From the NCBI GenBank assembly GCA_902788605.1, contig CADAKX010000029.1:1-64000 (forward strand): DNA of 64,000 bases, in the 5' to 3' direction. Positions 25,042 through 33,315 of the stretch are shown here, in pieces. Source of the DNA: an uncultured Prevotellaceae bacterium. Lineage in GTDB: Bacteria; Bacteroidota; Bacteroidia; Bacteroidales; Bacteroidaceae. Under the pieces are notes generated by a model. That model ran no database searches, was not told the DNA's origin, and saw only the letters and a program-made list of their open reading frames with translations. Both the position numbers and the translations under genes were made by a program. How positions within the stretch are numbered: position 1 is the first letter of the stretch; each line of letters begins with the position of its first letter.

Positions 25042-25458
25042 ATGACAACAATGGATATAAAGGAACTATTGAATCGGACGGATAGGTTTGCGGCCAATGC
25101 GGGTTGCAGGATTACGGAGGTGGACGAGCGGCATGCTGTGGCAGAGATGACGGTGACGGCGATGCACCTGAATGGTGGTAATGTGTGTCAAGGTGGGGCG
25201 TTGTTTACGCTTGCCGACTTGGCCATTGCTGCCTGGATGAACTACAACGGACAACTGACGTTTGGCATCAACAATAGCATCATGTTTGTGTCGAGTGCAC
25301 GTGAGGGTGATGTGCTGCGGGCCGATGCTGTCGGCATTTGCGACCATCATAAGATTCCTGCCGTAGAGGTGTGCGTAACCAATCAGGACGGACGGCTCAT
25401 TTGTCATGTGACGGGTATGGGGTATCGTAAAAGCATAAAGGTGCCAACGGAAGAATGA
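25042..25458 (+). CDS. PaaI-type hotdog thioesterase
   Basis: This protein of about 138 residues starts at ATG 25042 (or 25051, MDIKELLNRTDRF); a longer frame would run into the RAYT gene. The hotdog-fold signature is HLNGGNVCQGGALFTLADLA, with the catalytic Asn and Asp positions typical of PaaI-like acyl-CoA thioesterases. It probably hydrolyses aryl- or acyl-CoA esters in the cytosol. It is coupled by ATGA to the glycerate kinase gene. Confidence 0.85.
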   Translation: MTTMDIKELLNRTDRFAANAGCRITEVDERHAVAEMTVTAMHLNGGNVCQGGALFTLADLAIAAWMNYNGQLTFGINNSIMFVSSAREGDVLRADAVGICDHHKIPAVEVCVTNQDGRLICHVTGMGYRKSIKVPTEE

Positions 25459-26507
25459 AGAAAATCATCGTAGCGATCGATTCGTTTAAGGGCTGCCTGA
25501 CATCGACTGAGGCTAATCAGGCAGCTTGTGAGGGTATTCTTTCAAAGATGCCTGAGGCAAAGGTCGTGCAGGTACCTGTGAGCGATGGTGGTGAGGGATG
25601 GCTGGAGGCGTTCCGTGCTGCGATAGGCGGCGAGATAGTAGAGGTTAACGTGAAAGACCCGCTGATGAGGCCTATCGTGGCACAGTATCTCATTCAAGGC
25701 GATACGGCAGTGATAGAGATTGCCAAGGCCAGCGGACTGACGCTGCTTTCGCCAGAAGAGCGTAATCCGATGGTAGCCACAAGTTACGGCACGGGTCAGT
25801 TGGTTGTGGATGCCGTAAGAAAAGGATGCAAGCACATCATCGTAGGACTTGGCGGTAGTGCAACCAGCGACTGTGGCATAGGGATGCTACGGGCGATTAT
25901 TGATGCCTTTACAAAGCATGGCAATTGGGATGATGTGCGCGAACTGGATGATGTTCGCTTCACGATAGCCACCGATGTCACCAATCCGCTTTGTGGCGAG
26001 AATGGGGCGGCACATGTTTTTGCGCCCCAAAAGGGCGCAACACCTGACCAAGTAATAGCCCTTGATGCTCGCGCCAAACGTTTTGCTATGGCCTCTGCCA
26101 AGCATCTGGGGCGCGACTGCCAAAACAAGCCTGGCGCAGGTGCTGCAGGTGGTTTGGGCTACGCTTTCCTGCAATACATGAATGCCGAGTGTCGCTCAGG
26201 TATTGACCTTCTGTTGGAAACTATCCATTTCGATGACCTGCTACAAGATGCCGACCTCGTGATTACTGGAGAAGGCTCTGCTGACCGTCAGACGCTCATG
26301 GGCAAGCTGCCGTTTGGCATCTTGCAACGAGCACAACGACATGACGTGCCCGTTATGCTGATAGCTGGTCGCATAGCTGACGAACAAATCCTCCTTGATG
26401 CTGGTTTCTCTCGTGTCGCCTGCATTAATCCTCTTGGTCTACCCCTCGATATCGCGATGCAACCCGCAACAGCAAAAGAAAACATCAGAAAAACAGTAAG
26501 AATATGA
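25455..26507 (+). CDS. Glycerate kinase
   Basis: This 350-residue protein is a class II glycerate kinase (GarK/GlxK family): MKKIIVAIDSFKGCLTSTEA at the start, VPVSDGGEGWLEAF, VGLGGSATSDCGIGML and VITGEGSADRQTLMGKLPFG. It phosphorylates D-glycerate with ATP. Length is slightly below the usual 370-380, but all signature blocks are present. It overlaps the thioesterase upstream and the AlkZ-related gene downstream by ATGA, so a metabolic gene is embedded in the repair run. Confidence 0.92.
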   Translation: MKKIIVAIDSFKGCLTSTEANQAACEGILSKMPEAKVVQVPVSDGGEGWLEAFRAAIGGEIVEVNVKDPLMRPIVAQYLIQGDTAVIEIAKASGLTLLSPEERNPMVATSYGTGQLVVDAVRKGCKHIIVGLGGSATSDCGIGMLRAIIDAFTKHGNWDDVRELDDVRFTIATDVTNPLCGENGAAHVFAPQKGATPDQVIALDARAKRFAMASAKHLGRDCQNKPGAGAAGGLGYAFLQYMNAECRSGIDLLLETIHFDDLLQDADLVITGEGSADRQTLMGKLPFGILQRAQRHDVPVMLIAGRIADEQILLDAGFSRVACINPLGLPLDIAMQPATAKENIRKTVRI

Positions 26508-27169
26508 GAAACGATGAGATACACAGTTGTCCAGAGTTGATGGACTACATCCAGGAGGTAGGATTCCTGCCGCTACTGGATAGTGGCATTCGCGGCTATT
26601 CGGCCGAGGATGTCGTCGATGAAGACAATCGATATGTGGTGTTCGACGACGGTGGCTGGGACTGGCCACTGTGGAAGTGGAAAGGACCCATCGTGACGGA
26701 GGGCCGGTGTGTGTATGGCAAGTTCTTTGCAGGCAAGGCGGGCTTTGTGAGCAAGGAGTGGTGGCCCGATTTGTGCAATTATCGTCGTGCCTCGAGACCA
26801 GCGCCTGCGGAGGGAAGTATTGAGGAGGCTATCCTGTTGACATTAGCTGAGCATGGGAGTCTGATAACGCGCGAATTACGAGCGGCCTGCGGCTTTGACG
26901 GGCCCAAAATGCGTTCGAAGTTTGACGGTTATGTGACGCGCTTGCAGATGGCCTGCCGCATCGTTACTGAGGACTTCGTGTATCCTATTGATAAGCATGG
27001 GCGTGAATACGGCTGGGGCTGGTCGCTGTTGACAACACCAGAGTCACTATTACGAGATATTTGTCAATGTGAGCGCACGCCACAGGAATCGTTCGAGCGG
27101 ATGAAGGCGCACCTTAGCAAGTTATTGCCTGAGGCGACAGAGAAACAGATAGAGAAACTCATCAGATAA
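26504..27169 (+). CDS. AlkZ/YcaQ-related winged-helix protein
   Basis: This 221-residue protein resembles Bacteroidetes proteins annotated as AlkZ-related. The N-terminal part (FDDGGWDWPLWKWKGPIV, CVYGKFFAGKAGFVS) precedes a winged-helix-like region (TRELRAACGFDGPKMRSKFD, YVTRLQMACRIV). AlkZ/YcaQ enzymes unhook interstrand crosslinks by base excision, but this protein is shorter than the 370-410 residues of true AlkZ and may lack catalysis. It is ATGA-coupled to glycerate kinase and precedes a radical SAM repair gene, which supports a DNA-repair role. Confidence 0.6.
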   Translation: MRNDEIHSCPELMDYIQEVGFLPLLDSGIRGYSAEDVVDEDNRYVVFDDGGWDWPLWKWKGPIVTEGRCVYGKFFAGKAGFVSKEWWPDLCNYRRASRPAPAEGSIEEAILLTLAEHGSLITRELRAACGFDGPKMRSKFDGYVTRLQMACRIVTEDFVYPIDKHGREYGWGWSLLTTPESLLRDICQCERTPQESFERMKAHLSKLLPEATEKQIEKLIR

Positions 27170-27221
27170 TAAAGAATGTTAAATAATTAAAGATGTCCCG
27201 ACTTTTGGGACAACCCTGTCT

Positions 27222-27229
27222 TATCTTTG
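27222..27229 (+). promoter_or_regulatory. Probable -7 box before the radical SAM gene
   Basis: TATCTTTG is a perfect TAnnTTTG box. It lies only 9 bases before the ATG at 27238, so a transcript from it would be nearly leaderless; a TTTG 14 bases upstream is closer than usual. Confidence 0.4.
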
Positions 27230-27237
27230 CACTCGAT

Positions 27238-28527
27238 ATGCTGACAGAACAGACAATAGAGAAGCTGCGGATACTCGCAGAGTCGGCGAAGTACGACGTG
27301 TCGTGCTCGTCGAGCGGTACTGTGCGCAAAGGTAAGCAGGGCATGGTAGGCTCTACGGTAGGTGGTGTGGGCATCTGCCACTCGTTTGCCGATGATGGAA
27401 GGTGTATCTCGTTGCTGAAGGTGATGCTGACGAATTACTGCATGTACGACTGCGCTTACTGCATCAATCGTCGCTCCAATGACATCAAGCGGGCGACACT
27501 CTCCGTCAGCGAACTGGAGGAGATCACGATGGAGTTCTATCGCAGGAACTATATTGAAGGGTTGTTCCTGTCGAGTGGGGTGGTGCGCAATCCTGACTAT
27601 ACGATGGAACGGCTGACAGCCATTGCCCGCGACCTTAGAACCGTTCATCGTTTCAACGGCTATATCCACCTGAAGAGCATCCCCGGCTGTTCGCAGGAAC
27701 TGCTCAATGAGGCTGGCCGTTATGCCGACCGCATGAGCGTGAACATCGAGATACCCAAAGAGGAGAGCTTGAAGCTCCTCGCCCCCGAGAAAGACCACAA
27801 GAGCGTGTTCCAACCGATGAAGATGATTCAACAGGGTGTGTTGGAGAACAAAGAAGACCGCAAGAAATATCGCCATGCCCCACGATTTGTGCCAGCAGGA
27901 CAGTCTACCCAGATGATTGTGGGGGCTACGAAGGAGAGTGATTTGGATATCCTGAAAATGTCCAACGCGCTGTATCAGCAGCCCACCATGCGTCGCGTGT
28001 ATTACTCGGGCTATGTGAGCGTGAACACCTACGACCCGCGACTGCCTGTGCTCAAGCAGCCGCCATTGGTGCGCGAGAACCGGCTTTATCAGGCTGACTG
28101 GCTGTTGCGGTTCTACCATTTTAGCGTCGACGAGATCGTCGACGAGATGCACGCGAACCTTGATCTTGAGGTGGACCCCAAACTGGCGTGGGCGCTCAGG
28201 CATCCTGAGTACTTTCCTGTGGACATCAATACGGCTGACTACGAGATGCTTTTGAGGGTGCCAGGACTCGGCACCAAGTCGGCCTGGCTCATCGTGAATT
28301 CGCGACGATTCAACCGTCTCACATCATTCGACCTGAAGAAGATGGGCGTGGTGATGAAGAAGGCGAAGTATTTTATTACGTGCAACGAGTTGACCTCACA
28401 GTTCTCGCAGCCCATCGTCGGCATCAACGAACTGCGACCTGAGCGACTGCGACCGCTGCTGGTGTCGAAAGCGCAGCAGAAACGGGCAGCGGAAGAAATG
28501 CAACTAAAACTGGATTTTGGAGAATGA
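27238..28527 (+). CDS. Putative DNA modification/repair radical SAM protein
   Basis: This 429-residue protein has the radical SAM cluster motif CMYDCAYC (CxxxCxxC) near residue 67 and a helix-hairpin-helix near the C-terminus (LLRVPGLGTKSAWLIVNSRR), matching the family TIGR03916. The usual partner, a TIGR03915 protein, follows with an ATGA overlap. The pair is thought to act on DNA, but the reaction is not known. I prefer MLTEQTIEKLRIL at 27238 as the start; an upstream ATG at 27193 lies before the -7 box. Confidence 0.85.
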   Translation: MLTEQTIEKLRILAESAKYDVSCSSSGTVRKGKQGMVGSTVGGVGICHSFADDGRCISLLKVMLTNYCMYDCAYCINRRSNDIKRATLSVSELEEITMEFYRRNYIEGLFLSSGVVRNPDYTMERLTAIARDLRTVHRFNGYIHLKSIPGCSQELLNEAGRYADRMSVNIEIPKEESLKLLAPEKDHKSVFQPMKMIQQGVLENKEDRKKYRHAPRFVPAGQSTQMIVGATKESDLDILKMSNALYQQPTMRRVYYSGYVSVNTYDPRLPVLKQPPLVRENRLYQADWLLRFYHFSVDEIVDEMHANLDLEVDPKLAWALRHPEYFPVDINTADYEMLLRVPGLGTKSAWLIVNSRRFNRLTSFDLKKMGVVMKKAKYFITCNELTSQFSQPIVGINELRPERLRPLLVSKAQQKRAAEEMQLKLDFGE

Positions 28528-29294
28528 CGGTATATGTGTTTGATGGAACGATGGACGGGCTGCTGACGGCGGTGTTCGACGCATTCCTTTTGAAGGAGCA
28601 ACCAGAGCAGTTACTCGCTGAGGGCGACGCCTTGCCGCTGTTTTGTGACCATACCTATCATGTGACGACAGATGAGGAGAAGGCTCGACGAGTTTGGGCA
28701 GGACTGGAGAAGAAACTTAGTCGTGAGGCCCTGCGATTGATTTCCGTCAGTTGGCTGTCGGAACTGTGGGAGTTGAACACACCGTTGTTCCAATATGTCT
28801 GTAAGGTGTTCCGACAAGGCGATATATCACGGAACTTCGCTGATGCTGATGTATTGGCTGTGACGAATATCGCCCGCAGAGTGCTACATGAACAATTGAG
28901 GATGAAGCAGTTTATCCGCTTCCAGAAAGCAAAGGACGGCACGTATCTGGGCGTCGTTTCGCCGGACCACAACGTGTTGCCTATTATCACCGACCACTTT
29001 CAGGATCGATTTAACGACCAGCCGTGGCTGATATATGATGCGAAGCGGCACTATGGGTATTATTATGACGGGAAAACCGTCATCCGCATCACCTTCGAGG
29101 ATGAAGCCGCTGTGCCTTTCGACCTAAGGAACGGCAAAATGGATGCAGATGTGCTGAGCGACAACGACCAGCTGTTCCAGGACCTTTGGCGCACCTACTT
29201 CAAGGCCATCTGCATCAAGGAACGCATGAATCCTCGCAAGCAGTTGCAGGACATGCCTCGCCGCTATTGGAAATATATGACAGAAAAGAACTAA
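28524..29294 (+). CDS. TIGR03915 family putative DNA repair protein
   Basis: This 256-residue protein starts MTVYVFDGTMDGLLTAVFDA, the hallmark start of TIGR03915 (DUF4130). The C-terminal half contains LPIITDHFQDRFNDQPWLIY and YDAKRHYGYYYDG, also typical. It is the standard companion of the upstream radical SAM protein; the family is related in part to uracil-DNA glycosylase partners. Translation is coupled (ATGA at 28524-28527). The exact reaction is unproven. Confidence 0.85.
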   Translation: MTVYVFDGTMDGLLTAVFDAFLLKEQPEQLLAEGDALPLFCDHTYHVTTDEEKARRVWAGLEKKLSREALRLISVSWLSELWELNTPLFQYVCKVFRQGDISRNFADADVLAVTNIARRVLHEQLRMKQFIRFQKAKDGTYLGVVSPDHNVLPIITDHFQDRFNDQPWLIYDAKRHYGYYYDGKTVIRITFEDEAAVPFDLRNGKMDADVLSDNDQLFQDLWRTYFKAICIKERMNPRKQLQDMPRRYWKYMTEKN

Positions 29295-29298
29295 GATA

Positions 29299-31002
29299 AT
29301 GATGACAGCAAAAGAGATAATCGCGTATATGGAGTCTCTGCAGAATGAGGAGCAGCGACGGGTGCTCATGGGGTTCTTCAAGACAGGGCCTGGCGAGTAT
29401 GGCGAGGGCGATGAGTTCTTGGGACTGAAGGTGCCGCAGACAAGGGAGGTGGTCAAGAATGTGTGGAAGGAGTTCCCCTTGAGTGAGGTGCCTGAGTTGT
29501 TGATGAGCAAATGGCATGAGGTGAGGCTTTGCGGATTGTTGATACTGGTGGCGAAATTCGAGAAACTGACGAAGAGGGCAGCGGCGAAAACGCCGCTGGA
29601 GTGGACGGAAGCGAAAAAGCAAAAGGCGCTGGAGTGGACGGGAGAGGCGATAATAGGGCGCGATGAAATTCTGATGATGTACCTCAGATATGCGGAGCAG
29701 GCGAACAACTGGGACCTCGTGGATTTGTCTGTGCATAAGATTCTGGGACATTGGTTGTTACTACCGACTAACCTTGGTGATAGGGATTATAAGATAAAGG
29801 TGCTGGATGGCTTAGCCCAGAGCGACAACCTGTGGAAACAGAGGATGAGCATGGTCTGTTCGTGGAAGACTTCGCAGATGGGCGACCCTTCGTGGTGCTT
29901 GCGCTATGCTGAGATTCATTTGCACCATCCGCACGACTTGATGCATAAGGCTGTGGGTTGGATGTTAAGGGAGATGGGCAAGCGTGTAAGCATGGACCTT
30001 CTTCGTGACTTTCTGCGTCAACACGCCCACGAGATGCCTCGCACCATGTTGCGCTATGCCATCGAAAAAATGACGGAACAGGAACGACAATATTGGCTGA
30101 ATATTCCTCAGGACTTTGCTCCTGCAAAGGAATCGAAGGCCAATCGCTTTGCGGGCGTCCTTGTGCCCGACTTTGTGGAGATGATTCTCAAGGGTGATGA
30201 TGAGGCGATGTACTATCTGTTGCATGAGCGGTTGAAGCATCAGCTACAGGAGCGTTTTGAGGCCTATAAAAACAATCTCTGCGATGATTACGAGGATGTC
30301 ATTGATGACTTCTTCCTCTATCTTCGTGAGTGTGGTCGCTATCCTTATGAGCCGCTGAAGCGTATCAAGAAAAAGGAGTCTTTTGAAACTTGGCTGCTCA
30401 ACACCTTTCGCAACTATCTGAGTAATCGGGTTGAGACTGAAGGGAGGGGGATATCTTCGCAGCCAAACTGCGAAGCACACTGGGCAATAGCGGGCGTAGG
30501 GGGAATCTGTGATGAGGAGAAAATTCGGGTTGTTTCGCAATTGATAGCCTACGCCCATCAGGTGTTCTATTCCCGTGGTCGTTTTATCTTCTTGCGCTCC
30601 TTGTTGACCATGCTTAACAAACAAAGGGCGGTACCCAACAAGGAAATGGCAGAGGCACTCGATATGTCGGATCTGGCCTACCGTGTTGCTGTTTATCGCA
30701 TGAAGCAGAATGTGCGGCATTTCCGTAATCGTCTGCTTATGGGCGAAACGCTCAGACTCGATGATGAACACCAACAGATGGCAGAGCAAATCGATGCCGA
30801 CTTCATTCACCTATATCCGACGCTCTTCCGTTTCTACGTGGAATGCATTGACACGCTCAAGACTAGTACTGCTGTTAAGCATCTTCGCCAGCAGTATCTC
30901 GAAGAGCGGGGCTATGCTGTCCATGAACCAGATGCAGATAGCCCCATCCGTGTCCGTATTCCCGCATTCTGGGAGAAACTGAACCATTGGATGACTATAT
31001 AA
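29299..31002 (+). CDS. AlkD-type DNA glycosylase fused to a sigma-70 factor
   Basis: This 567-residue open frame carries two complete domains. Residues 1-270 are AlkD-like HEAT repeats (KVPQTREVVKNVWKEFPLSE, ANNWDLVDLSVHKILG, QRMSMVCSW), a family that removes alkylated purines. Residues 300-567 are a sigma-70 factor: region 2 in LCDDYEDVIDDFFLYLRECG and TWLLNTFRNYLSNR, region 4 in NKEMAEALDMSDLAYRVAVY. No stop separates them. Two in-frame repeat insertions are visible (29588-29646 and around 30455-30475). It follows TIGR03915 by 4 bases. A damage-responsive transcription role is possible, but inferred. Confidence 0.8.
   Translation: MMTAKEIIAYMESLQNEEQRRVLMGFFKTGPGEYGEGDEFLGLKVPQTREVVKNVWKEFPLSEVPELLMSKWHEVRLCGLLILVAKFEKLTKRAAAKTPLEWTEAKKQKALEWTGEAIIGRDEILMMYLRYAEQANNWDLVDLSVHKILGHWLLLPTNLGDRDYKIKVLDGLAQSDNLWKQRMSMVCSWKTSQMGDPSWCLRYAEIHLHHPHDLMHKAVGWMLREMGKRVSMDLLRDFLRQHAHEMPRTMLRYAIEKMTEQERQYWLNIPQDFAPAKESKANRFAGVLVPDFVEMILKGDDEAMYYLLHERLKHQLQERFEAYKNNLCDDYEDVIDDFFLYLRECGRYPYEPLKRIKKKESFETWLLNTFRNYLSNRVETEGRGISSQPNCEAHWAIAGVGGICDEEKIRVVSQLIAYAHQVFYSRGRFIFLRSLLTMLNKQRAVPNKEMAEALDMSDLAYRVAVYRMKQNVRHFRNRLLMGETLRLDDEHQQMAEQIDADFIHLYPTLFRFYVECIDTLKTSTAVKHLRQQYLEERGYAVHEPDADSPIRVRIPAFWEKLNHWMTI
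29588..29646 (+). repeat. Repeat word inside the AlkD domain
   Basis: AACGCCGCTGGAGTGGACGG and the related GGCGCTGGAGTGGACGGG occur 30 bases apart and encode TPLEWTEAKKQKALEWTGEA, which has no counterpart in usual AlkD proteins. The same word is in both RAYT genes. Confidence 0.7.
30455..30475 (+). repeat. Perfect palindrome inside the sigma domain
   Basis: CTTCGCAG and CTGCGAAG are complementary around CCAAA. It lies in frame within GRGISSQPNCEAHWAIAG, an extra stretch after sigma region 2. Confidence 0.6.
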
Positions 31003-31008
31003 ACGAGC

Positions 31009-31689
31009 ATGACGATGATCTCTTATCTGAACACAGAGAATATTGAACGTAGCAGGGGTGGGGTGGAGTACCACCCCTTGCGGCCCTTCCTGCCAGAGAA
31101 TGCGAAGTTGCTGTTCTTGGGTAGTTTTCCGCCCCAACGCAAGCGGTGGTGCATGGACTTCTATTACCCGAACTTCATTAATGACCACTGGCGCATTGAG
31201 GGACAGATATTCTTTGGCGACAAAAACCATTTCGTGGATGTGCCAAACAAGCGTTTCAAAATAGACGAGATTGTGGCGTTCTGCGAAGAGAAAGGCCTCG
31301 CGTTCTTCGACACCTCAAAGGCCATCCGTCGGCTGCAGGACAATGCCTCCGATAAGTTTCTGGAGGTGGTGGAGCCTACCGACATCCCGGCCTTGATTCG
31401 TCAGTTGCCGCACTTGAAGGCCATCGTCACCACTGGTGAGAAGGCTACAGAGACGATTTGCAGGACGATGGGGATAGTGAAGACTCCGAAGGTGAATGCG
31501 TATGTGGATTTAACGAACACGGATGGCACGGATGAAACGGATAAATTAGAGAACACGAATCTAACGAATCTCACGAATGGAGGCAGTTTGATTTTGTATA
31601 GATTGCCCAGCAGTTCGCGTGCCTACCCCTTGTCGTTCGACAAGAAGGTGGAGGCTTATCGTCACTTTTTTGACTTCATTCAGATATGA
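31009..31689 (+). CDS. Uracil-DNA glycosylase superfamily protein with repeat insertion
   Basis: This 226-residue protein shows UDG-superfamily motifs: LLFLGSFPPQRKRWCMDFYY near the start, FFDTSKAIRRL, VTTGEKATET and LPSSSRAYPLSFDKK near the end. It should excise uracil or another damaged base. Between VNAYVD and GGSLILYRL an extra stretch (LTNTDGTDETDKLENTNLT, NLTN) is encoded by a repeat of AACGAACACG-like words at 31511-31580. The gene lies 6 bases after the AlkD-sigma gene and is ATGA-coupled to RAYT copy 2. Confidence 0.75.
   Translation: MTMISYLNTENIERSRGGVEYHPLRPFLPENAKLLFLGSFPPQRKRWCMDFYYPNFINDHWRIEGQIFFGDKNHFVDVPNKRFKIDEIVAFCEEKGLAFFDTSKAIRRLQDNASDKFLEVVEPTDIPALIRQLPHLKAIVTTGEKATETICRTMGIVKTPKVNAYVDLTNTDGTDETDKLENTNLTNLTNGGSLILYRLPSSSRAYPLSFDKKVEAYRHFFDFIQI
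31511..31580 (+). repeat. ACGAA-word repeat inside the UDG-like gene
   Basis: Units AACGAACACGGATG, GAACACGAATCTAACGAATC and TCACGAATGG form a degenerate direct repeat, encoded in frame. The same words occur between genes at 44350-44382. Confidence 0.7.
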
Positions 31690-32840
31690 GAGACATGGAG
31701 GAAGATAAGGGACGGGGAATACGGAGGCCGGTTGACCACATGAGGCACCACCGTGAAAACGGGTGGGACTATAGGGGGCGTGCCATCTATCATTTTACGC
31801 TACCTGTGGAGGAACGCTATCCGTTGTTTGGCGTGCTGGATGGGGAGAGTCCGGAGACGGCTTTCGTGAGGCTCAATCCCTATGGACGTCGCGTGTGTCA
31901 GATGTTGTGCGGGCTGGCGCAGTTTTATGAGGGGAAGGGGTACGCCCTAAAGGTGCTGGCGCAGAAGGTGATGCCCGACCACGTGCATCTGGTGATTCAG
32001 GTGCTGGCACCGCTGCCGCAAAGCATCGGGACTGTGGTGCGGGGATTTAAAAGCGGGTGCACGAAGGTGTATAAGGAGATGTATGGCAGTGGCGAGAACG
32101 CCACTGGAATGGACGGAAAGGAAAGGGCCAACGGCACGGGAGTGGATGCGCCCGCGCATTTTGCTCGCATTTTTGAGCGAAGGGGGAGCGTATGGCAACA
32201 GGATGCGGCGTATTATCATGAAAGGATATTGCATGCACCGGGACAGTTGCGGCGGATGATTGACTATGTGAAGGATAACCCGCGGCGACTTTGGATTAAG
32301 AGCCGTCATCCGGAGCTCTTCCGACTGCACCGACGGACGGAGGTGGCTGGACTGTCGTTTACATCGATGGGCAATCATTTCCTTCTGGATTGGCCCGACC
32401 ATCAGGTGGTGGAGATATCGCGAAACACGACTGAAAAGGAGGTGCAGGAACAGCTCCAGAAGATACTGGCGGCAGCGGAAAATGGGACTGTCACATATAC
32501 CGCGGCCATCAGTAAGGGCGAGCAACTCATCGCCCGCACTTTGCGTGAGGAGGGCTATCCGCTGGTGGTGCTGCTCAACGACGGTTTCCCGAAGGAAGGG
32601 TCGCCACATGAGCGTTACTACAAACCGGGGGGCGTGTATTTCGAGGCGTGCTCAAGAGGACAGTTGCTGCTGTTGGAACCGGACGAGCAGTCGTTTCTTG
32701 ATGCTGACATCCAGGCGGCTGTTGAAGAGACGCTGCGCCGTAAGGCAGAGGCCCGGCATTACGCCTATACCCCCATCCCTGTGACATCGCAGAGATATCG
32801 TTTCGTGGCGCTCAATGAAATGGCGAAGCGGATTCCTTAA
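31686..32840 (+). CDS. RAYT with C-terminal domain, copy 2
   Basis: This 384-residue protein is very similar to the RAYT at 23760. It shares HRENGWDYRGRAIYHFTLPV at the start, the HUH motif MPDHVHLVIQVLAPLPQS, the helix around WQQDAAYYHERILHAPGQ, and the 200-residue C-terminal domain with ISKGEQLIARTLREEGYPL. The repeat region is shorter: one ENATGMDGKERANGTG unit at 32093-32150. Its ATG overlaps the stop of the UDG-like gene, so it is translationally coupled. Two RAYT copies 8 kb apart imply gene duplication within this genome or lineage. Confidence 0.8.
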   Translation: MRDMEEDKGRGIRRPVDHMRHHRENGWDYRGRAIYHFTLPVEERYPLFGVLDGESPETAFVRLNPYGRRVCQMLCGLAQFYEGKGYALKVLAQKVMPDHVHLVIQVLAPLPQSIGTVVRGFKSGCTKVYKEMYGSGENATGMDGKERANGTGVDAPAHFARIFERRGSVWQQDAAYYHERILHAPGQLRRMIDYVKDNPRRLWIKSRHPELFRLHRRTEVAGLSFTSMGNHFLLDWPDHQVVEISRNTTEKEVQEQLQKILAAAENGTVTYTAAISKGEQLIARTLREEGYPLVVLLNDGFPKEGSPHERYYKPGGVYFEACSRGQLLLLEPDEQSFLDADIQAAVEETLRRKAEARHYAYTPIPVTSQRYRFVALNEMAKRIP

Positions 32841-32863
32841 CAAAAATTTAATCAATAACAACT

Positions 32864-33313
32864 ATGAATATTGGAGATAAGGCGCCCGAGATTCTGGGCA
32901 AGGACGAACAGGGACGGAACATCCGTCTGAGTGACTACAAGGGCAGAAAGCTGGTGCTGTACTTCTATCCGAAGGACAATACGAGCGGGTGTACTGCTGA
33001 AGCCTGTAGCCTGCGCGACCATTATGGCGAGTTGCAAGGCAAGGGCTATGAAGTGGTGGGCGTGAGTAAGGACAGTGCTGCCTCGCACGTGAAGTTCAAG
33101 GAGAAGCATGAGTTGCCCTTCCCGCTGATTGCCGATGTGGACAAGACATTGATGGAGGCCATGGGTGCCTGGGGCGAGAAGGTGATGTATGGCAAGAAGA
33201 CGATGGGCACCATCCGCACCACTTTTGTTATTAATGAAGAGGGTATCATTGAGCAAATCTTCGCTGGCAAACAGGTGAAGACCAAAGAGCACGCAGAGCA
33301 GATTCTCGGCTGA
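32864..33313 (+). CDS. bcp: Thioredoxin-dependent thiol peroxidase (Bcp/PrxQ)
   Basis: This 149-residue peroxiredoxin has the peroxidatic and resolving Cys in SGCTAEACSLRDHYGEL, five residues apart as in E. coli Bcp. It reduces hydroperoxides in the cytosol with thioredoxin. Length and motifs (FYPKDNT, VGVSKDSAASHVKFKEKH) are standard. It begins 23 bases after RAYT copy 2 and ends the long plus-strand run. It converges on the minus-strand DUF4421 gene. Confidence 0.95.
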   Translation: MNIGDKAPEILGKDEQGRNIRLSDYKGRKLVLYFYPKDNTSGCTAEACSLRDHYGELQGKGYEVVGVSKDSAASHVKFKEKHELPFPLIADVDKTLMEAMGAWGEKVMYGKKTMGTIRTTFVINEEGIIEQIFAGKQVKTKEHAEQILG

Positions 33314-33315
33314 TA

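Noticed and set aside
27193..27237. Upstream ATG as start of the radical SAM gene
   Set aside because: It lies before a perfect -7 box, and the added residues are unlike the family start.
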